Of a stretch of 64,000 nucleotides of DNA, positions 55,845-64,000 are shown piece by piece. The notes under the pieces were generated by a model. That model was not told the DNA's origin, did no database searches, and saw only the letters and a program-made list of their open reading frames with translations. This DNA comes from JANNSX01 sp041397825 (GTDB lineage: Bacteria; Pseudomonadota; Alphaproteobacteria; Rhizobiales; Hyphomicrobiaceae), in assembly GCA_041397825.1 (NCBI GenBank), contig JAWKVX010000005.1, positions 186,001 through 250,000 on the forward strand, read 5' to 3'. Numbering within the stretch: position 1 is the first letter of the stretch; every line of letters begins with the position of its first letter. A program made the position numbers and the translations under genes.

Positions 55845-56690
55845 ATGCGCATACTCGAATCCGCCGCACAACTCGCCATCGATTTCGACCTCTGGCTCTC
55901 CGACATCTGGGGGGTCGTGCACAATGGCGTGCGCGCCTATCCCGAGGCTGTGGCCGCGTTGCAGAGCTACCGGCGCCAGGGTGGTCACGTCGTTCTCATC
56001 ACCAACGCGCCGCGGCCGCGCGGCTCGGTGGTCGAGCAACTGACCCGCCTCCATGTTCCGACCGATGCCTATGATGCGATCGTCACCTCGGGCGATGTCA
56101 CCCGCTCTCTGGTCGCCGGACTCGGCGACAAGGCCGTGTTTCAACTCGGGCCGGAAAAGGATCTCGGGATCTATAGCGGCGCCGGAGTGCGCCTCGGCGG
56201 GGCCCGTGAGGCCGAGGCCGTGATCTGCACCGGGCTCCTCGACGATGCGACCGAGACGCCGGAAACCTATCGCGAACTGCTGATCGACTTCGCTGGACGC
56301 CGGCTACCGATGATCTGCGCCAACCCCGACCTCGTCGTCGAGTACGGCGACCGCATCCTCTACTGCGCTGGCTCGCTCGCGAAGCTCTACGAGGAGCTCG
56401 GGGGCGAAGTCGTCTATGCCGGAAAGCCCCACCGCCCGATCTACGAGCTGGCGGTCGGTGAGGCGGCGAGACGGACCGGGAAGGCACCAGACAAGCACCG
56501 CATCCTTGCTATCGGCGATGGCGTCCGCACCGACATTGCCGGTGCCCATGGTTTCGGCATTCCGTCCGTCTTCATTCCCTCGGCGGTCGATGCCGGTCCA
56601 GGGCGCACCCTCGATCCGACGATGCTCGATGATCTCTTCGCCGGTCTTCCCCATCGTCCGTCCTGGGCACTGCCTCGGCTGCAGTGGTAG
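55845..56690 (+). CDS. TIGR01459 family HAD-type hydrolase
   Basis: A 281-aa HAD subfamily IIA phosphatase, related to NagD. Motif I DIWGVVHNG near residue 20, motif II in LITNAPRP, motif III lysine in YAGKPHRPIYE, and motif IV GDGVRTDIAGAHGFG. The substrate is probably a phosphorylated nucleotide or sugar. The ATG at 55845 was chosen; a TTG seven codons upstream is an alternative. It follows the EAL gene by 112 bases. Confidence 0.9.
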   Translation: MRILESAAQLAIDFDLWLSDIWGVVHNGVRAYPEAVAALQSYRRQGGHVVLITNAPRPRGSVVEQLTRLHVPTDAYDAIVTSGDVTRSLVAGLGDKAVFQLGPEKDLGIYSGAGVRLGGAREAEAVICTGLLDDATETPETYRELLIDFAGRRLPMICANPDLVVEYGDRILYCAGSLAKLYEELGGEVVYAGKPHRPIYELAVGEAARRTGKAPDKHRILAIGDGVRTDIAGAHGFGIPSVFIPSAVDAGPGRTLDPTMLDDLFAGLPHRPSWALPRLQW

Positions 56691-56734
56691 GTAGCGCGGT
56701 CGAGGTTGCGGGACGAGGTCCAGCGTGAAGCACG

Positions 56735-57729
56735 TCAGACGGTCAGTACGATCTTGCCTATGTGGGTGCTGCCTTCCATGCGCCGGTGTGCCTCGCTGGC
56801 CTTGGAGAGCGGAAACGTGGCGTCGATCGGCACCTTGACCGTTCCCGACGCGAGCAATGGCCAGACCTTGGCCTCGAGACTTTTCGCAAGCGAGGCCTTG
56901 AAAGCATTCGTGCGGATGCGCAAGGTCGAACCGGTGAAGGTGACACGCTTCAACATCAGGCGCGTGAAGTCGATTTCGGCCTTCGAGCCCTGGAGGAAGG
57001 CGATCTGAACGATATGGCCGTCGGCAGCGATCGCGTCGAAGTTGCGGTCGATATAGCTGCCCCCACCATGTCGAGAATGACGTCCACTCCCTTCTTCTCC
57101 GTGACCGATCTGATCCGCTCGACGAAATCCTCGCACGTGTAGTTGATCGCGAGGTCCGCACCGAGGTCGCGACAGGCCTGGCACTTGGCGTCCGATCCGG
57201 CCGTGACGGCGACCGAGGCACCGAACGCCTTGGCGAGTTGGATCGCCGTGGTACCGATGCCGCTCGATCCGCCATGAACCAGGAGCCACTGTCCGGCCTG
57301 GAGGGCCCCGCGCTCGAACACGTTGTGCCAGACGGTGAAGTAGGTCTCGGGTACGGCGGCGGCGTGGACCATGTCGAGCCCGGCCGGCAGCGGGAGCGCC
57401 GAGCCCTCCTCGGCGATGGCGAACTCGGCATAGCCGCCGCCGTTGAGAAGGGCGGTCACGGCGTCACCGGGCTTGAACCGGGTCACCCCGGCTCCGATGC
57501 TTGCGACCGTGCCGGCCATCTCGAGGCCGGGGATGGGCGAGTGGCCCGGAGGAGCCGGGTAGGCGCCGGCGCGCTGCATGACGTCGGGGCGATTGACGCC
57601 GGCCGCTGCCACTTTGACCAGGATCTGCCCAGGTCCGGGCTCGGGTGTCGGCACATCGCGCGGCTCCAGCGCCTCCGGTCCGCCCGGCGTCGTGATGACA
57701 ACCGCCGTCATCGTTCTCGGTACAGTCAT
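56735..57729 (-). pseudogene. NAD(P)H:quinone oxidoreductase with a single-base frameshift
   Basis: Medium-chain reductase of the PIG3/QorA type: MTVPRTMTAVVITTPGGPE at the start, then GLEMAGTVASIGAGVTRF and the NADP fold HGGSSGIGTTAIQLAK. After DMVG (about residue 221) the frame breaks: the rest, SYIDRNFDAIAADGHIVQ to THIGKIVLTV, is one frame over. Adding one G to the run of five at 57064-57060 restores a 331-aa protein of normal length. AAGGAG precedes the start. It may be a recent inactivation or a homopolymer error in the sequence. Divergent from DUF1192. Confidence 0.85.
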
Positions 57730-57879
57730 GTCTCGCTCCTTCGATCGGTTGGGCGACTTTTGACACGGCTCGCCGCTGGGGCACAATGTTCTGTGCGGCG
57801 GCGCAGCCCGAAGAAGGGGAGCGCGGTCGGTCAGAGGACGATGCACAAATCCGGTAGAGCGGACCCGCGGAGGACAGCC

Positions 57880-58071
57880 ATGGATCTCGACGACCTCTTT
57901 CCGAAGAAGACCTCCGCCGCCATTACGCTCGGCGAGGACATATCGCGATTTTCCATTCCCGATCTCGAGGAGCGCATTCAGGCTCTGGTCGGCGAGCAAC
58001 GGCGGGTCGAGGAGGAAATCCACAAGAGACGAGCGTCGAAGGATGCGGCTGAGAGAATCTTCAAGACGTGA
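57880..58071 (+). CDS. DUF1192 family small protein
   Basis: A 63-aa, helical, charged protein, DUF1192: MDLDDLFPKK at the start, ISRFSIPDLEERIQALVGEQ in the middle, and a coiled-coil-like basic C-terminus. Function unknown. GCGGAGG precedes the ATG. It lies in a conserved arrangement with the quinone oxidoreductase (divergent) and the RcdA-like gene downstream. Confidence 0.85.
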   Translation: MDLDDLFPKKTSAAITLGEDISRFSIPDLEERIQALVGEQRRVEEEIHKRRASKDAAERIFKT

Positions 58072-58174
58072 CGCCAATTCGGACGGCAAAGATCGGTCGC
58101 GGCCCGTCATGGCACGACAACCGTTCGAAATCGCTCGACCCGTTAAGCACTTGTTAGCTGTTCCGGTTTAGTGT

Positions 58175-58274
58175 TTGCGCTATCCAGTTCTCTGGATTCT
58201 GAGTGGCTCCTGTCCACTCTGTTTGACGCCTCCCTGTTAACTTTCGAGCCGCTCGAACGAGCGGCTCTTTTTTT
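58175..58274 (+). ncRNA. Candidate small RNA with three hairpins
   Basis: Hairpin ATCCAG-TTCT-CTGGAT (58182-58197), hairpin GAGTGG-CTCCTGT-CCACTC (58201-58219), a single-stranded segment with GCCTCCCTGTTAAC, then terminator stem GAGCCGCTCG/CGAGCGGCTC (58246-58267) with seven T. There is no open reading frame in it. CU-rich loop and linker (CTCCT, CCTCCC) resemble anti-Shine-Dalgarno seeds. Family not recognised. It occupies most of the 58072-58398 intergenic region. Confidence 0.6.
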
Positions 58275-58398
58275 GGCCGGGCCCCGCCTAGAAACCGTTG
58301 CAATTGGAAGTGAACGTTAACTCGTTGCGGGGATACTTGCGTTTCGGGCCCCGCTGGTCATCATGGCGGCGTGGAGTAGCGGTCGAGTGCGTAGGATC

Positions 58399-58962
58399 AT
58401 GAGTGAGAGTTCGAGCGTTCGCGAGTCCGCCGTCGAAGGCATGACCATCAGCTTCGGCGAGCGGTATTTTTCCTCGGCCCGCTTTCAGCTGGTCTATCGC
58501 GAGGGCATGGCTCTCGTCGAATCCACCGCCAGCTATCTCGACGGCGAGGGACGCAATGACAGCCGCGGCCTGACCGGCCAGCTGGCGTTGACCTATGCCA
58601 CCGAGAGCATGCGATTGACGACGCGTCTGATGAATCTGGCGTCGTGGCTCCTCATCCGTCGCTCGGTCAACACCGGCGAGATGAGCCAGCAGAAGGCCCG
58701 GAGCGAGCGGCAGCGTCTGAAGCTCGATATCGGTCGCCCGTCGCATGTCCGTGATTTCAACGGACTGCCGTTGAAGCTCAAGGAGCTCATCGAGGCGAGC
58801 TTCGAATTCCAGGAGAAGATCGTGAAGCTCGATCGGCTGTTCGAGGATGGCCCGGTTCTGGGGGTGCGGTTGCCAACACCGGTGGCCGTCGGCGGTTTCG
58901 CCGATCCGAACCCTGAGGCGGTCCGGCGGGCCTTCGACAACGCTTATCGCGAGCGCAACTGA
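58399..58962 (+). CDS. rcdA: DUF1465 protein, RcdA homologue (ClpXP adaptor)
   Basis: A 187-aa helical protein of the DUF1465 family, of which Caulobacter RcdA is a member: ISFGERYFSSARFQLVYREGMALVE, TYATESMRLTTRLMNLASWLLIRRSV, and a flexible C-terminus. RcdA bridges CpdR-primed ClpXP to substrates such as CtrA. The start 58399 is one of several possible ATGs (58363, 58441). The cpdR gene is also in this window, 31 kb away. Confidence 0.88.
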   Translation: MSESSSVRESAVEGMTISFGERYFSSARFQLVYREGMALVESTASYLDGEGRNDSRGLTGQLALTYATESMRLTTRLMNLASWLLIRRSVNTGEMSQQKARSERQRLKLDIGRPSHVRDFNGLPLKLKELIEASFEFQEKIVKLDRLFEDGPVLGVRLPTPVAVGGFADPNPEAVRRAFDNAYRERN

Positions 58963-59049
58963 GCCAGTTCGCGATCGTCGATGAAACAGTCAGGGCCGCA
59001 GATGTTGCGGCCCTTGTCTTGTCCGGCCTGCCGTAACGACGGCCTCCGC

Positions 59050-59280
59050 TCAGGTTTTGAGAAAGCCTTCGAACTTCTTTTTGAAGCGCGTCAGACGACC
59101 GCCGCGATCGATCAGGTGCTGACCGCCTCCGGTCCAGGCCGGATGTGTCTTCGGGTCGATGTCGAGGCGCAGCACGTCGTTCGGCTTGCCCATGGTCGAG
59201 AAGGTCGTAAACTCCGACCCATCGGTCATCACGACCTTGATCGGGTGATAGCCCGGATGCAGACCCTCGGTCCTCTTCAT
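59050..59280 (-). CDS. rpmE: Ribosomal protein bL31
   Basis: A 76-aa bL31 of the zinc-free (C-minus) type: LHPGYHPIKVVMTDGSEF at the start, DIDPKTHPAWTGG in the middle, and RGGRLTRFKKKFEGF at the end. There is no Cys pair, as usual in alphaproteobacteria. GAGG lies before the ATG at 59280. Single gene, divergent from the ABC transporter gene with 216 bases between. Confidence 0.97.
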   Translation of the reverse strand: MKRTEGLHPGYHPIKVVMTDGSEFTTFSTMGKPNDVLRLDIDPKTHPAWTGGGQHLIDRGGRLTRFKKKFEGFLKT

Positions 59281-59496
59281 CGGCGTCGTCCTCGGCTGGT
59301 CGACGGCAACGGCTCGCCATAATTGGCGGCATGCACACTGCCTGTCGGAATTGACGGTTGGCGGCCTTATACAGAAGGTGCGCCAGCCCGACAAGGGGCA
59401 TGGCCATAGCCTTGCCTTGTCAGGCTGCAACAGCTTCGGGCATGGTGGGCAGCGAGCCCGCCCTGATGGCCGCTCGCGACCCCGGAGGCAATCGAC

Positions 59497-61293
59497 ATGG
59501 CGGATCTCGCAATCGGGCAGACGGCCGCAAATGCTTCCGCGGAGGCCCGGCGCCGGGTCGCCTTGAGGCCGCTCCTGGCGCTCAAGCCCTATCTCGCCCG
59601 CTATCCTGTCATGGTCCTCTCGACCATCGTCGCCCTGACACTGGCGGCCATGGCGACGCTCGTGCTGCCGCTCGGCGTCCGGCGCATGATCGACCTCGGT
59701 TTCGCTGGCGGCAACGACGCGTTTGTCGACCGGTATTTCGCCGTGATGGTGGCCATCGGCCTTGTTCTGGCGCTGGCCAGCGCCGCCCGCTTCTACACCG
59801 TGAGCTGGCTCGGCGAGCGCGTGGTGGCGGATCTCGCCCGCGACGTCTTCCGGAGCCTGACAGCCCAAAGTCCGGGCTTCTTCGAGTCGGAGCATTCCGG
59901 CGAGGTCATGTCTCGGCTGACCGCCGACACGACCCAGATCAAATCGGCGATCGGAACCGCCTTCTCGCAGACACTGCGCAATCTCGTTTTGCTCATCGGC
60001 GCCCTGATCATGATGTTCGTCACATCAGCCAAGCTTTCGGTGCTTGTTTTGGGGCTCATTCCGCTCGTCGTCATTCCACTGGTGGTCTATGGGCGCGCCG
60101 TGAAGCGCCTTTCGCGGACCGCCCAGGATAGTCTTGCCTCGGCGTCGGCCTATGCGGCCGAGAATCTCGCGGCCGTCCGGACCATGCAGGCGGCGGGCGC
60201 CGAGCCGGAGGTGACCGGCCGATTTGCCCGTGCGCTGGAGCTCGCTTTCGCGGCGGCTGGCGCGCGCATGCGGGCCAGGGCCGGCCTGACGGCGGTGGCA
60301 CTGTTCCTCGTCTTCACCGGCATCGTCGGCATCCTTTGGCTCGGGGCGGGCGATGTCCTTGCCGGCAGGATGACGGGCGGCACGCTCGGGCAGTTCGTGC
60401 TCTACGCGGTCTTTGCTGCCGGCGCGCTCGGCGGTCTGTCCGAGGTGTGGGGCGAGGCGGCGCAGGCGGCGGGCGCCGCCGAGCGGCTGGGCGAGCTGCT
60501 CGTGCGCACACCCGATATTCGCTCACCCGACAACCCGAAACCGTTCCCACATCACGCAAAGGGTGAGATCACGTTCGACGGCGTGACCTTCCGCTATCCC
60601 TCCCGGCCGGAGACGGCCGCGATCGAGGGGTTAAGCTTCCGCATCGCCCCGGGCGAGACGGTTGCCATCGTCGGGCCCTCGGGCGCCGGCAAGTCGACGA
60701 TCTTCAATCTCGTCAACCGTTTCTACGACCCCGCCAAGGGCACGGTGCGCGTCGATGGCGTGGACGTGCGCGAGGCGGACCTTGGCGCGCTTCGCGCCCG
60801 TGCTGCACTGGTGCCGCAGGAGGTCGCGCTATTCGCCGATACGATCGCGGAGAACATCCGCTATGGCGCTGCCGAGGCGGGCCGGGCCGATATCGAGCAG
60901 GCGGCGCGTACCGCCGAGGCGATGGAGTTCATCCAGCGCCTGCCCAATGGGTTCGACACCAAGGTCGGAGAGCGGGGCGTCACGCTCTCCGGCGGTCAGC
61001 GACAGCGCATCGCCATCGCGCGGGCCGTGCTGCGCAATGCGCCCATTCTGCTGCTCGACGAGGCGACGAGCGCGCTCGATGCCGAGAGTGAGGCCAAGGT
61101 GCAGGCGGCGCTCGAGCGGCTCATGGGCAGCCGCACGACTCTCGTCATCGCCCATCGGCTGGCAACCGTCCAGAAAGCGGATCGCATTCTGGTTCTCGAC
61201 CAGGGGCGGCTCGTCGAGGAGGGCAAGCACCCGGAGCTGATTGCCAGGGGCGGTCTCTACAGTCGGCTGGCCGGACTGCAGTTCGCGGCTTAG
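59497..61293 (+). CDS. ABC exporter, fused permease and ATPase
   Basis: A 598-aa half-transporter of the ABCB/MsbA-like type. Six membrane helices (about 35-320) are followed by the ATPase: Walker A GPSGAGKST (393-401), signature LSGGQRQR (497-504), and Walker B ILLLDEATSALD (518-529). It functions as a homodimer exporting a lipid or drug; the substrate is unknown. GGAGG lies 8 bases before the ATG. Located next to rpmE as in related genomes. Confidence 0.95.
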   Translation: MADLAIGQTAANASAEARRRVALRPLLALKPYLARYPVMVLSTIVALTLAAMATLVLPLGVRRMIDLGFAGGNDAFVDRYFAVMVAIGLVLALASAARFYTVSWLGERVVADLARDVFRSLTAQSPGFFESEHSGEVMSRLTADTTQIKSAIGTAFSQTLRNLVLLIGALIMMFVTSAKLSVLVLGLIPLVVIPLVVYGRAVKRLSRTAQDSLASASAYAAENLAAVRTMQAAGAEPEVTGRFARALELAFAAAGARMRARAGLTAVALFLVFTGIVGILWLGAGDVLAGRMTGGTLGQFVLYAVFAAGALGGLSEVWGEAAQAAGAAERLGELLVRTPDIRSPDNPKPFPHHAKGEITFDGVTFRYPSRPETAAIEGLSFRIAPGETVAIVGPSGAGKSTIFNLVNRFYDPAKGTVRVDGVDVREADLGALRARAALVPQEVALFADTIAENIRYGAAEAGRADIEQAARTAEAMEFIQRLPNGFDTKVGERGVTLSGGQRQRIAIARAVLRNAPILLLDEATSALDAESEAKVQAALERLMGSRTTLVIAHRLATVQKADRILVLDQGRLVEEGKHPELIARGGLYSRLAGLQFAA

Positions 61294-61296
61294 CGT

Positions 61297-61395
61297 GCCT
61301 CAGGAATAGTGCGAAGCGGTTTTCCGATGAGAAGCACGGCCAAACAAGACGCTAGGGCGTTGGAGGAATTCAACGAGCAACGGAACGCCCTAGCG
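61297..61395. repeat. Interspersed palindromic element of rhizobial type
   Basis: The segment begins GCCTCAGGAATAGTGCGAAG, resembling a family of dispersed intergenic repeats in Hyphomicrobiales. It ends in the perfect 12-base inverted repeat CGCTAGGGCGTT (61350-61361) and AACGCCCTAGCG (61384-61395). The right arm overlaps the stop of the MotB-like gene. It may work as a bidirectional terminator. Confidence 0.55.
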
Positions 61396-62418
61396 CTCCG
61401 TGAGCTTCAGCTCGATGCGGCGGTTCTTGGCGAAGGCGTCCTCGCTCTCGCCGGGCTCGATCGGCTGGTTCTCGCCGAAGCCTGCGGCGACCAGTCGGTT
61501 GGCGGGAATGCCGCGCGAGATCAGGAACTTGACGACGGCGATGGCGCGGGCACTGGATAGCTCCCAGTTGGACCGGAAGATCGGCGTCGAGATCGGGCGG
61601 CGGTCGGTATGGCCGTCGACGCGCAGCACCCAGTTGACCTCCTTCGGGATCTTGCCCTCGAGCTCGTTCAGCGCCTGGGCGAGTGAATCGAGCGTGGCCA
61701 GCCCTTCCGGGTTGATCACATCCGAGCCGGAGGGAAACAGCACTTCCGCCTGAAAGACAAAGCGGTCGCCGACGACCCGGACATCCTGCCGGTTCGCAAG
61801 GGCCTGCCGCAGCTTGCCGAAGAACTCGGAGCGGTATTGCGACAACTCCTGTACCTTCTTCGCCAGGGCCACGTTGAGGCGCTGGCCGAGATCGGCAATC
61901 CGGGTCTGGCTCTCCTTGTCCTTGGCCTCGGCGGCGTCGAGTGCCGCCTCGAGCGCGGCGATCTGCCGGCGGAGCGCGAGCAATTGCTGGTTCAGCAGAT
62001 TGACCCGGGCCAGCGCCTCCTCGGAAATCTCCTTCTGCGTCTCGAGGTCGGTCTCGAGCACGGCGGCGCGCGACTGGGCGGCGCCGGCCTTCTCGTCGCC
62101 GAGGGCGATGAGCTCGGAAAGCTTCTTCTTTTCCGCCTCGGTCTGGGCGAGGCTGGCGCTCAAGGCCGCGAGCTCGTCCTCGGAGGCCTGTTTGTTGGTG
62201 CGCTCGAGCGCCAGGAGCTCGGTCAACTGAGCGATCTGTGCCGTCAGCCGCTTCAACGCCACGTCCTTGCCGGAGCTCTCCTGGCTGACGAAGAACTGCG
62301 TGATCATGAAGAGCGACATCAGGAAGGTGACGACCAGGAGAAGCGTCGAGAGGATGTCGACGTAGCCCGGCCAGAAGTCCTGCACCGATCCGCCGCGGCG
62401 TCCGCGCGCCAGCGCCAT
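61390..62418 (-). CDS. OmpA/MotB-like peptidoglycan-binding membrane protein
   Basis: A 342-aa protein with a single N-terminal membrane helix (about 18-45, YVDILSTLLLVVTFLMSLFMI), where the Asp of VDIL resembles the proton-binding Asp of MotB. A long coiled coil (about 50-190) and a C-terminal OmpA domain (about 215-340, with VDGHTDRRP and NRRIELKL) follow. It would anchor an ion-driven complex to the cell wall. It follows the MotA-like gene by 3 bases. Confidence 0.9.
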   Translation of the reverse strand: MALARGRRGGSVQDFWPGYVDILSTLLLVVTFLMSLFMITQFFVSQESSGKDVALKRLTAQIAQLTELLALERTNKQASEDELAALSASLAQTEAEKKKLSELIALGDEKAGAAQSRAAVLETDLETQKEISEEALARVNLLNQQLLALRRQIAALEAALDAAEAKDKESQTRIADLGQRLNVALAKKVQELSQYRSEFFGKLRQALANRQDVRVVGDRFVFQAEVLFPSGSDVINPEGLATLDSLAQALNELEGKIPKEVNWVLRVDGHTDRRPISTPIFRSNWELSSARAIAVVKFLISRGIPANRLVAAGFGENQPIEPGESEDAFAKNRRIELKLTER

Positions 62419-62421
62419 CGC

Positions 62422-63450
62422 CTATCTCCTCGGCTGGATCGAGTTCGAGAGATCGCGCAGCACGACCATCAGTTCGTTCTGCTGGGCGGCCTGCTCGTCG
62501 ACCCATTCGCGAACGACCTTCTGCTCCGCCCGCATTTGTTTGACGAGCTTCTCGATGCCGCCGGCAAGCTCCTTGACGGCCTCCTCGTTGGCGGGCTGGC
62601 CGGCATGAGCCTGACCATTGCGGAAATTGGCGCCGAGCTCCGCGATCGAGCGCTGTAGCTCAACGAGCGCAAAGCGGAATTGCGAGGTCTGGTCGCTGCC
62701 GCCGGTGCCCGGAGTCAAATCCGTGATTCCGGACAGCCATTCCTCGAGGTCGTTGTAGAACCGGTTCTGCGCCTGGCTCGATTGCAGATCGAGAAAGCCG
62801 AGGATCATCGATCCCGACAGGCCGAAGAGCGAGGAGGAGAAGGCCGTGCCCATGCCCTTGAGCGGCGCCTCGAGTCCGGATTTCAGCTCCTGGAAGACAT
62901 TCAGGCTGTCGGAGGATGAGACGTCCAGCGCGCTGATGGTCTGTCCGACCGAGCGGATCGTCTCCAGCAGGCCGAAGAAAGTGCCGAGCAAGCCGAGGAA
63001 GATCAGCAGCCCGACGAGGTAGCGCGACGTGTCGCGACGCTCGTCGAGCCGGGCACCGACACTGTCGACGATCGTGCGCATCGACAGCGGCGAGAGCGAC
63101 AGCACGCCGCGCCGGTCGCGCAGCATGTTGGCCATTGGCGCCAGCAAGGTCGGCTGCCGCTCGACGGCGAGGCCCGGGTCCGAGATGCGCAGGCTGTTGA
63201 CCCAGCGGATCTCAGGATAGAGCGCCAGCACCTGGCGAAAGGCATTGACGATGCCGATCGCCAGCACGGCGATGATGACGGAGTTGAGGAAGGTGTTGGC
63301 CTTGAGGGCGGTCAGGATCAGGTCGGAGAGAATGGCGACCAGGAACCCCATCAGCGTCAGAAAAATCAGCATCGTCAGGAGATGGAACTGGGGCCGCGAG
63401 AACGAGGACTGGAGTGCCGCGTCTGCGTCCTGAGCCTCGCGCTTCGCCAT
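62422..63450 (-). CDS. MotA/TolQ/ExbB-like proton-channel protein
   Basis: A 342-aa membrane protein with helices at about 25-80 and 145-215. The region GLLGTFFGLLETIRSVG and GMGTAFSSSLFGLSGSMILG is the MotA/ExbB channel signature. Together with the MotB-like partner it forms a stator-like pair. No flagellar genes are nearby, so it may drive an envelope process. ATG 63450 was chosen; GTG at 63459 is an alternative. Confidence 0.9.
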   Translation of the reverse strand: MAKREAQDADAALQSSFSRPQFHLLTMLIFLTLMGFLVAILSDLILTALKANTFLNSVIIAVLAIGIVNAFRQVLALYPEIRWVNSLRISDPGLAVERQPTLLAPMANMLRDRRGVLSLSPLSMRTIVDSVGARLDERRDTSRYLVGLLIFLGLLGTFFGLLETIRSVGQTISALDVSSSDSLNVFQELKSGLEAPLKGMGTAFSSSLFGLSGSMILGFLDLQSSQAQNRFYNDLEEWLSGITDLTPGTGGSDQTSQFRFALVELQRSIAELGANFRNGQAHAGQPANEEAVKELAGGIEKLVKQMRAEQKVVREWVDEQAAQQNELMVVLRDLSNSIQPRR

Positions 63451-63588
63451 CGTCGTCACTTACCCCTGAAACACTGCCGGCTCGCCGCGATCCCTGATTG
63501 GCTCGGCCCGACCACAAAGCTAGCGCAGGTCCCCCGCGAGGACAAACAATGCGTTTCTTGCCCGACTTTCGGGCAAGCCTGTGGCGCT

Positions 63589-64000
63589 TCAGCGGATCAG
63601 GGCCAGAAGCGCTTTGTGGATCGTCGGATTGCCGGCGACGATGTCCCCGGAGTCGAGGAAGTTCTGACCACCCGCCGCGTCGGTGACGTAGCCGCCGGCC
63701 TCCCGGACCAGGAGCGCTCCGGCCGCCACGTCCCAGGCTGAAAGTCTGCGCTCCCAGAAGCCGTCGAAGCGTCCAGAAGCCACCCAGGCCAGATCGATGG
63801 CGGCAGCGCCGCAGCGCCTGATGCCGGCTGTCCGGGGCATGACGGCGCCGAGCTCCGCGATGAACGTGTCATGCTCGCCGCGATGGTAGGGGATGCCCGT
63901 CGCGATAACGCAGTCCTCGAGCTTTCGGCGATTGGCGACCCTGAGGCGACGATCGTTCAAGAAGGCGCCTTTGCCTTTCTCTGCCGTATACAACTCGTCC
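63589..64000 (-). CDS. suhB: Inositol-1-monophosphatase family protein, 5' part outside window
   Basis: C-terminal ~136 residues of an inositol monophosphatase. GKGAFLNDRRLRVANR and RLSAWDVAAGALLVREAGG, with the Asp of WDVAAG as a metal ligand, are typical. The N-terminal part lies beyond the right edge. Together with the earlier HisN-type gene it is the second enzyme of the fold in this window. Confidence 0.9.
   Translation of the reverse strand, partial: DELYTAEKGKGAFLNDRRLRVANRRKLEDCVIATGIPYHRGEHDTFIAELGAVMPRTAGIRRCGAAAIDLAWVASGRFDGFWERRLSAWDVAAGALLVREAGGYVTDAAGGQNFLDSGDIVAGNPTIHKALLALIR

Noticed and set aside
63557..63577. Stem-loop CTTGCCCGA/TCGGGCAAG after suhB as a terminator
   Set aside because: The stem is perfect but no U-run follows in the minus direction, so I did not call it a terminator.

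Overview
The window looks like a chromosomal segment of a high-GC alphaproteobacterium of the order Hyphomicrobiales (Rhizobiales). Supporting points are the CpdR and RcdA/DUF1465 homologues, two small RNAs that resemble the alphaproteobacterial suhB/MmgR (alpha-r8) family, a ROSE-like thermometer upstream of an Hsp20 gene, the EAL protein/TIGR01459 pair, and a rhizobial-type intergenic palindrome. I cannot name the genus. I saw no rRNA, tRNA, CRISPR array, prophage or insertion sequence.

Left part (1-24 kb). A sarcosine oxidase operon on the minus strand (soxB, an alpha/beta hydrolase, soxD, soxA, soxG) is followed upstream by formate-THF ligase and a divergent GlxA/GbdR-type AraC regulator. 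This is a one-carbon unit for N-methyl compounds, with a glutathione-dependent formaldehyde dehydrogenase at 16.7 kb. Next come a DUF4337 protein, cytochrome b561, a DMT exporter, a nitroreductase/SDR pair, and a ketone-body operon (patatin-like hydrolase, acetoacetate decarboxylase, 3-hydroxybutyrate dehydrogenase). Bactofilin, an ArsR/AHSA1/SRPBCC group with shared operators, and Hsp20 with a sigma-32 promoter and RNA thermometer follow, then a TTC38-like TPR protein and an MFS transporter.

Middle part (24-50 kb). A HisN-type phosphatase is followed by a 700-base region holding two tandem sRNA genes, then N-formylglutamate amidohydrolase and cpdR. After these come transporters, an acyltransferase, an AstE-like deacylase, a CoA-transferase, a Usp protein, CorA, and a TIGR00645 membrane protein followed by two overlapping mini-ORFs with an extreme Shine-Dalgarno sequence. 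Further on are Cfa, DUF924, LysR/DUF1127, a histidine kinase, a histidine-ammonia-lyase-like protein without the MIO serine, an acyl-CoA dehydrogenase/acyl-CoA synthetase pair and an FAD oxidoreductase.

Right part (50-64 kb). groESL has two CIRCE operators and a duplicated groEL 3' end. Then come a degenerate SDR, a degenerate EAL protein with a HAD phosphatase, a frameshifted quinone oxidoreductase, DUF1192, a further sRNA candidate, an RcdA homologue, rpmE, an ABC exporter, a MotA/MotB-like pair and a partial suhB.

Themes that link the genes: one-carbon/N-methyl catabolism at the left, storage and short-chain carbon metabolism (ketone-body operon plus MmgR-like RNAs), protein quality control (Hsp20, GroESL, and the ClpXP adaptors CpdR and RcdA), and several RNA-level controls in the intergenic regions.
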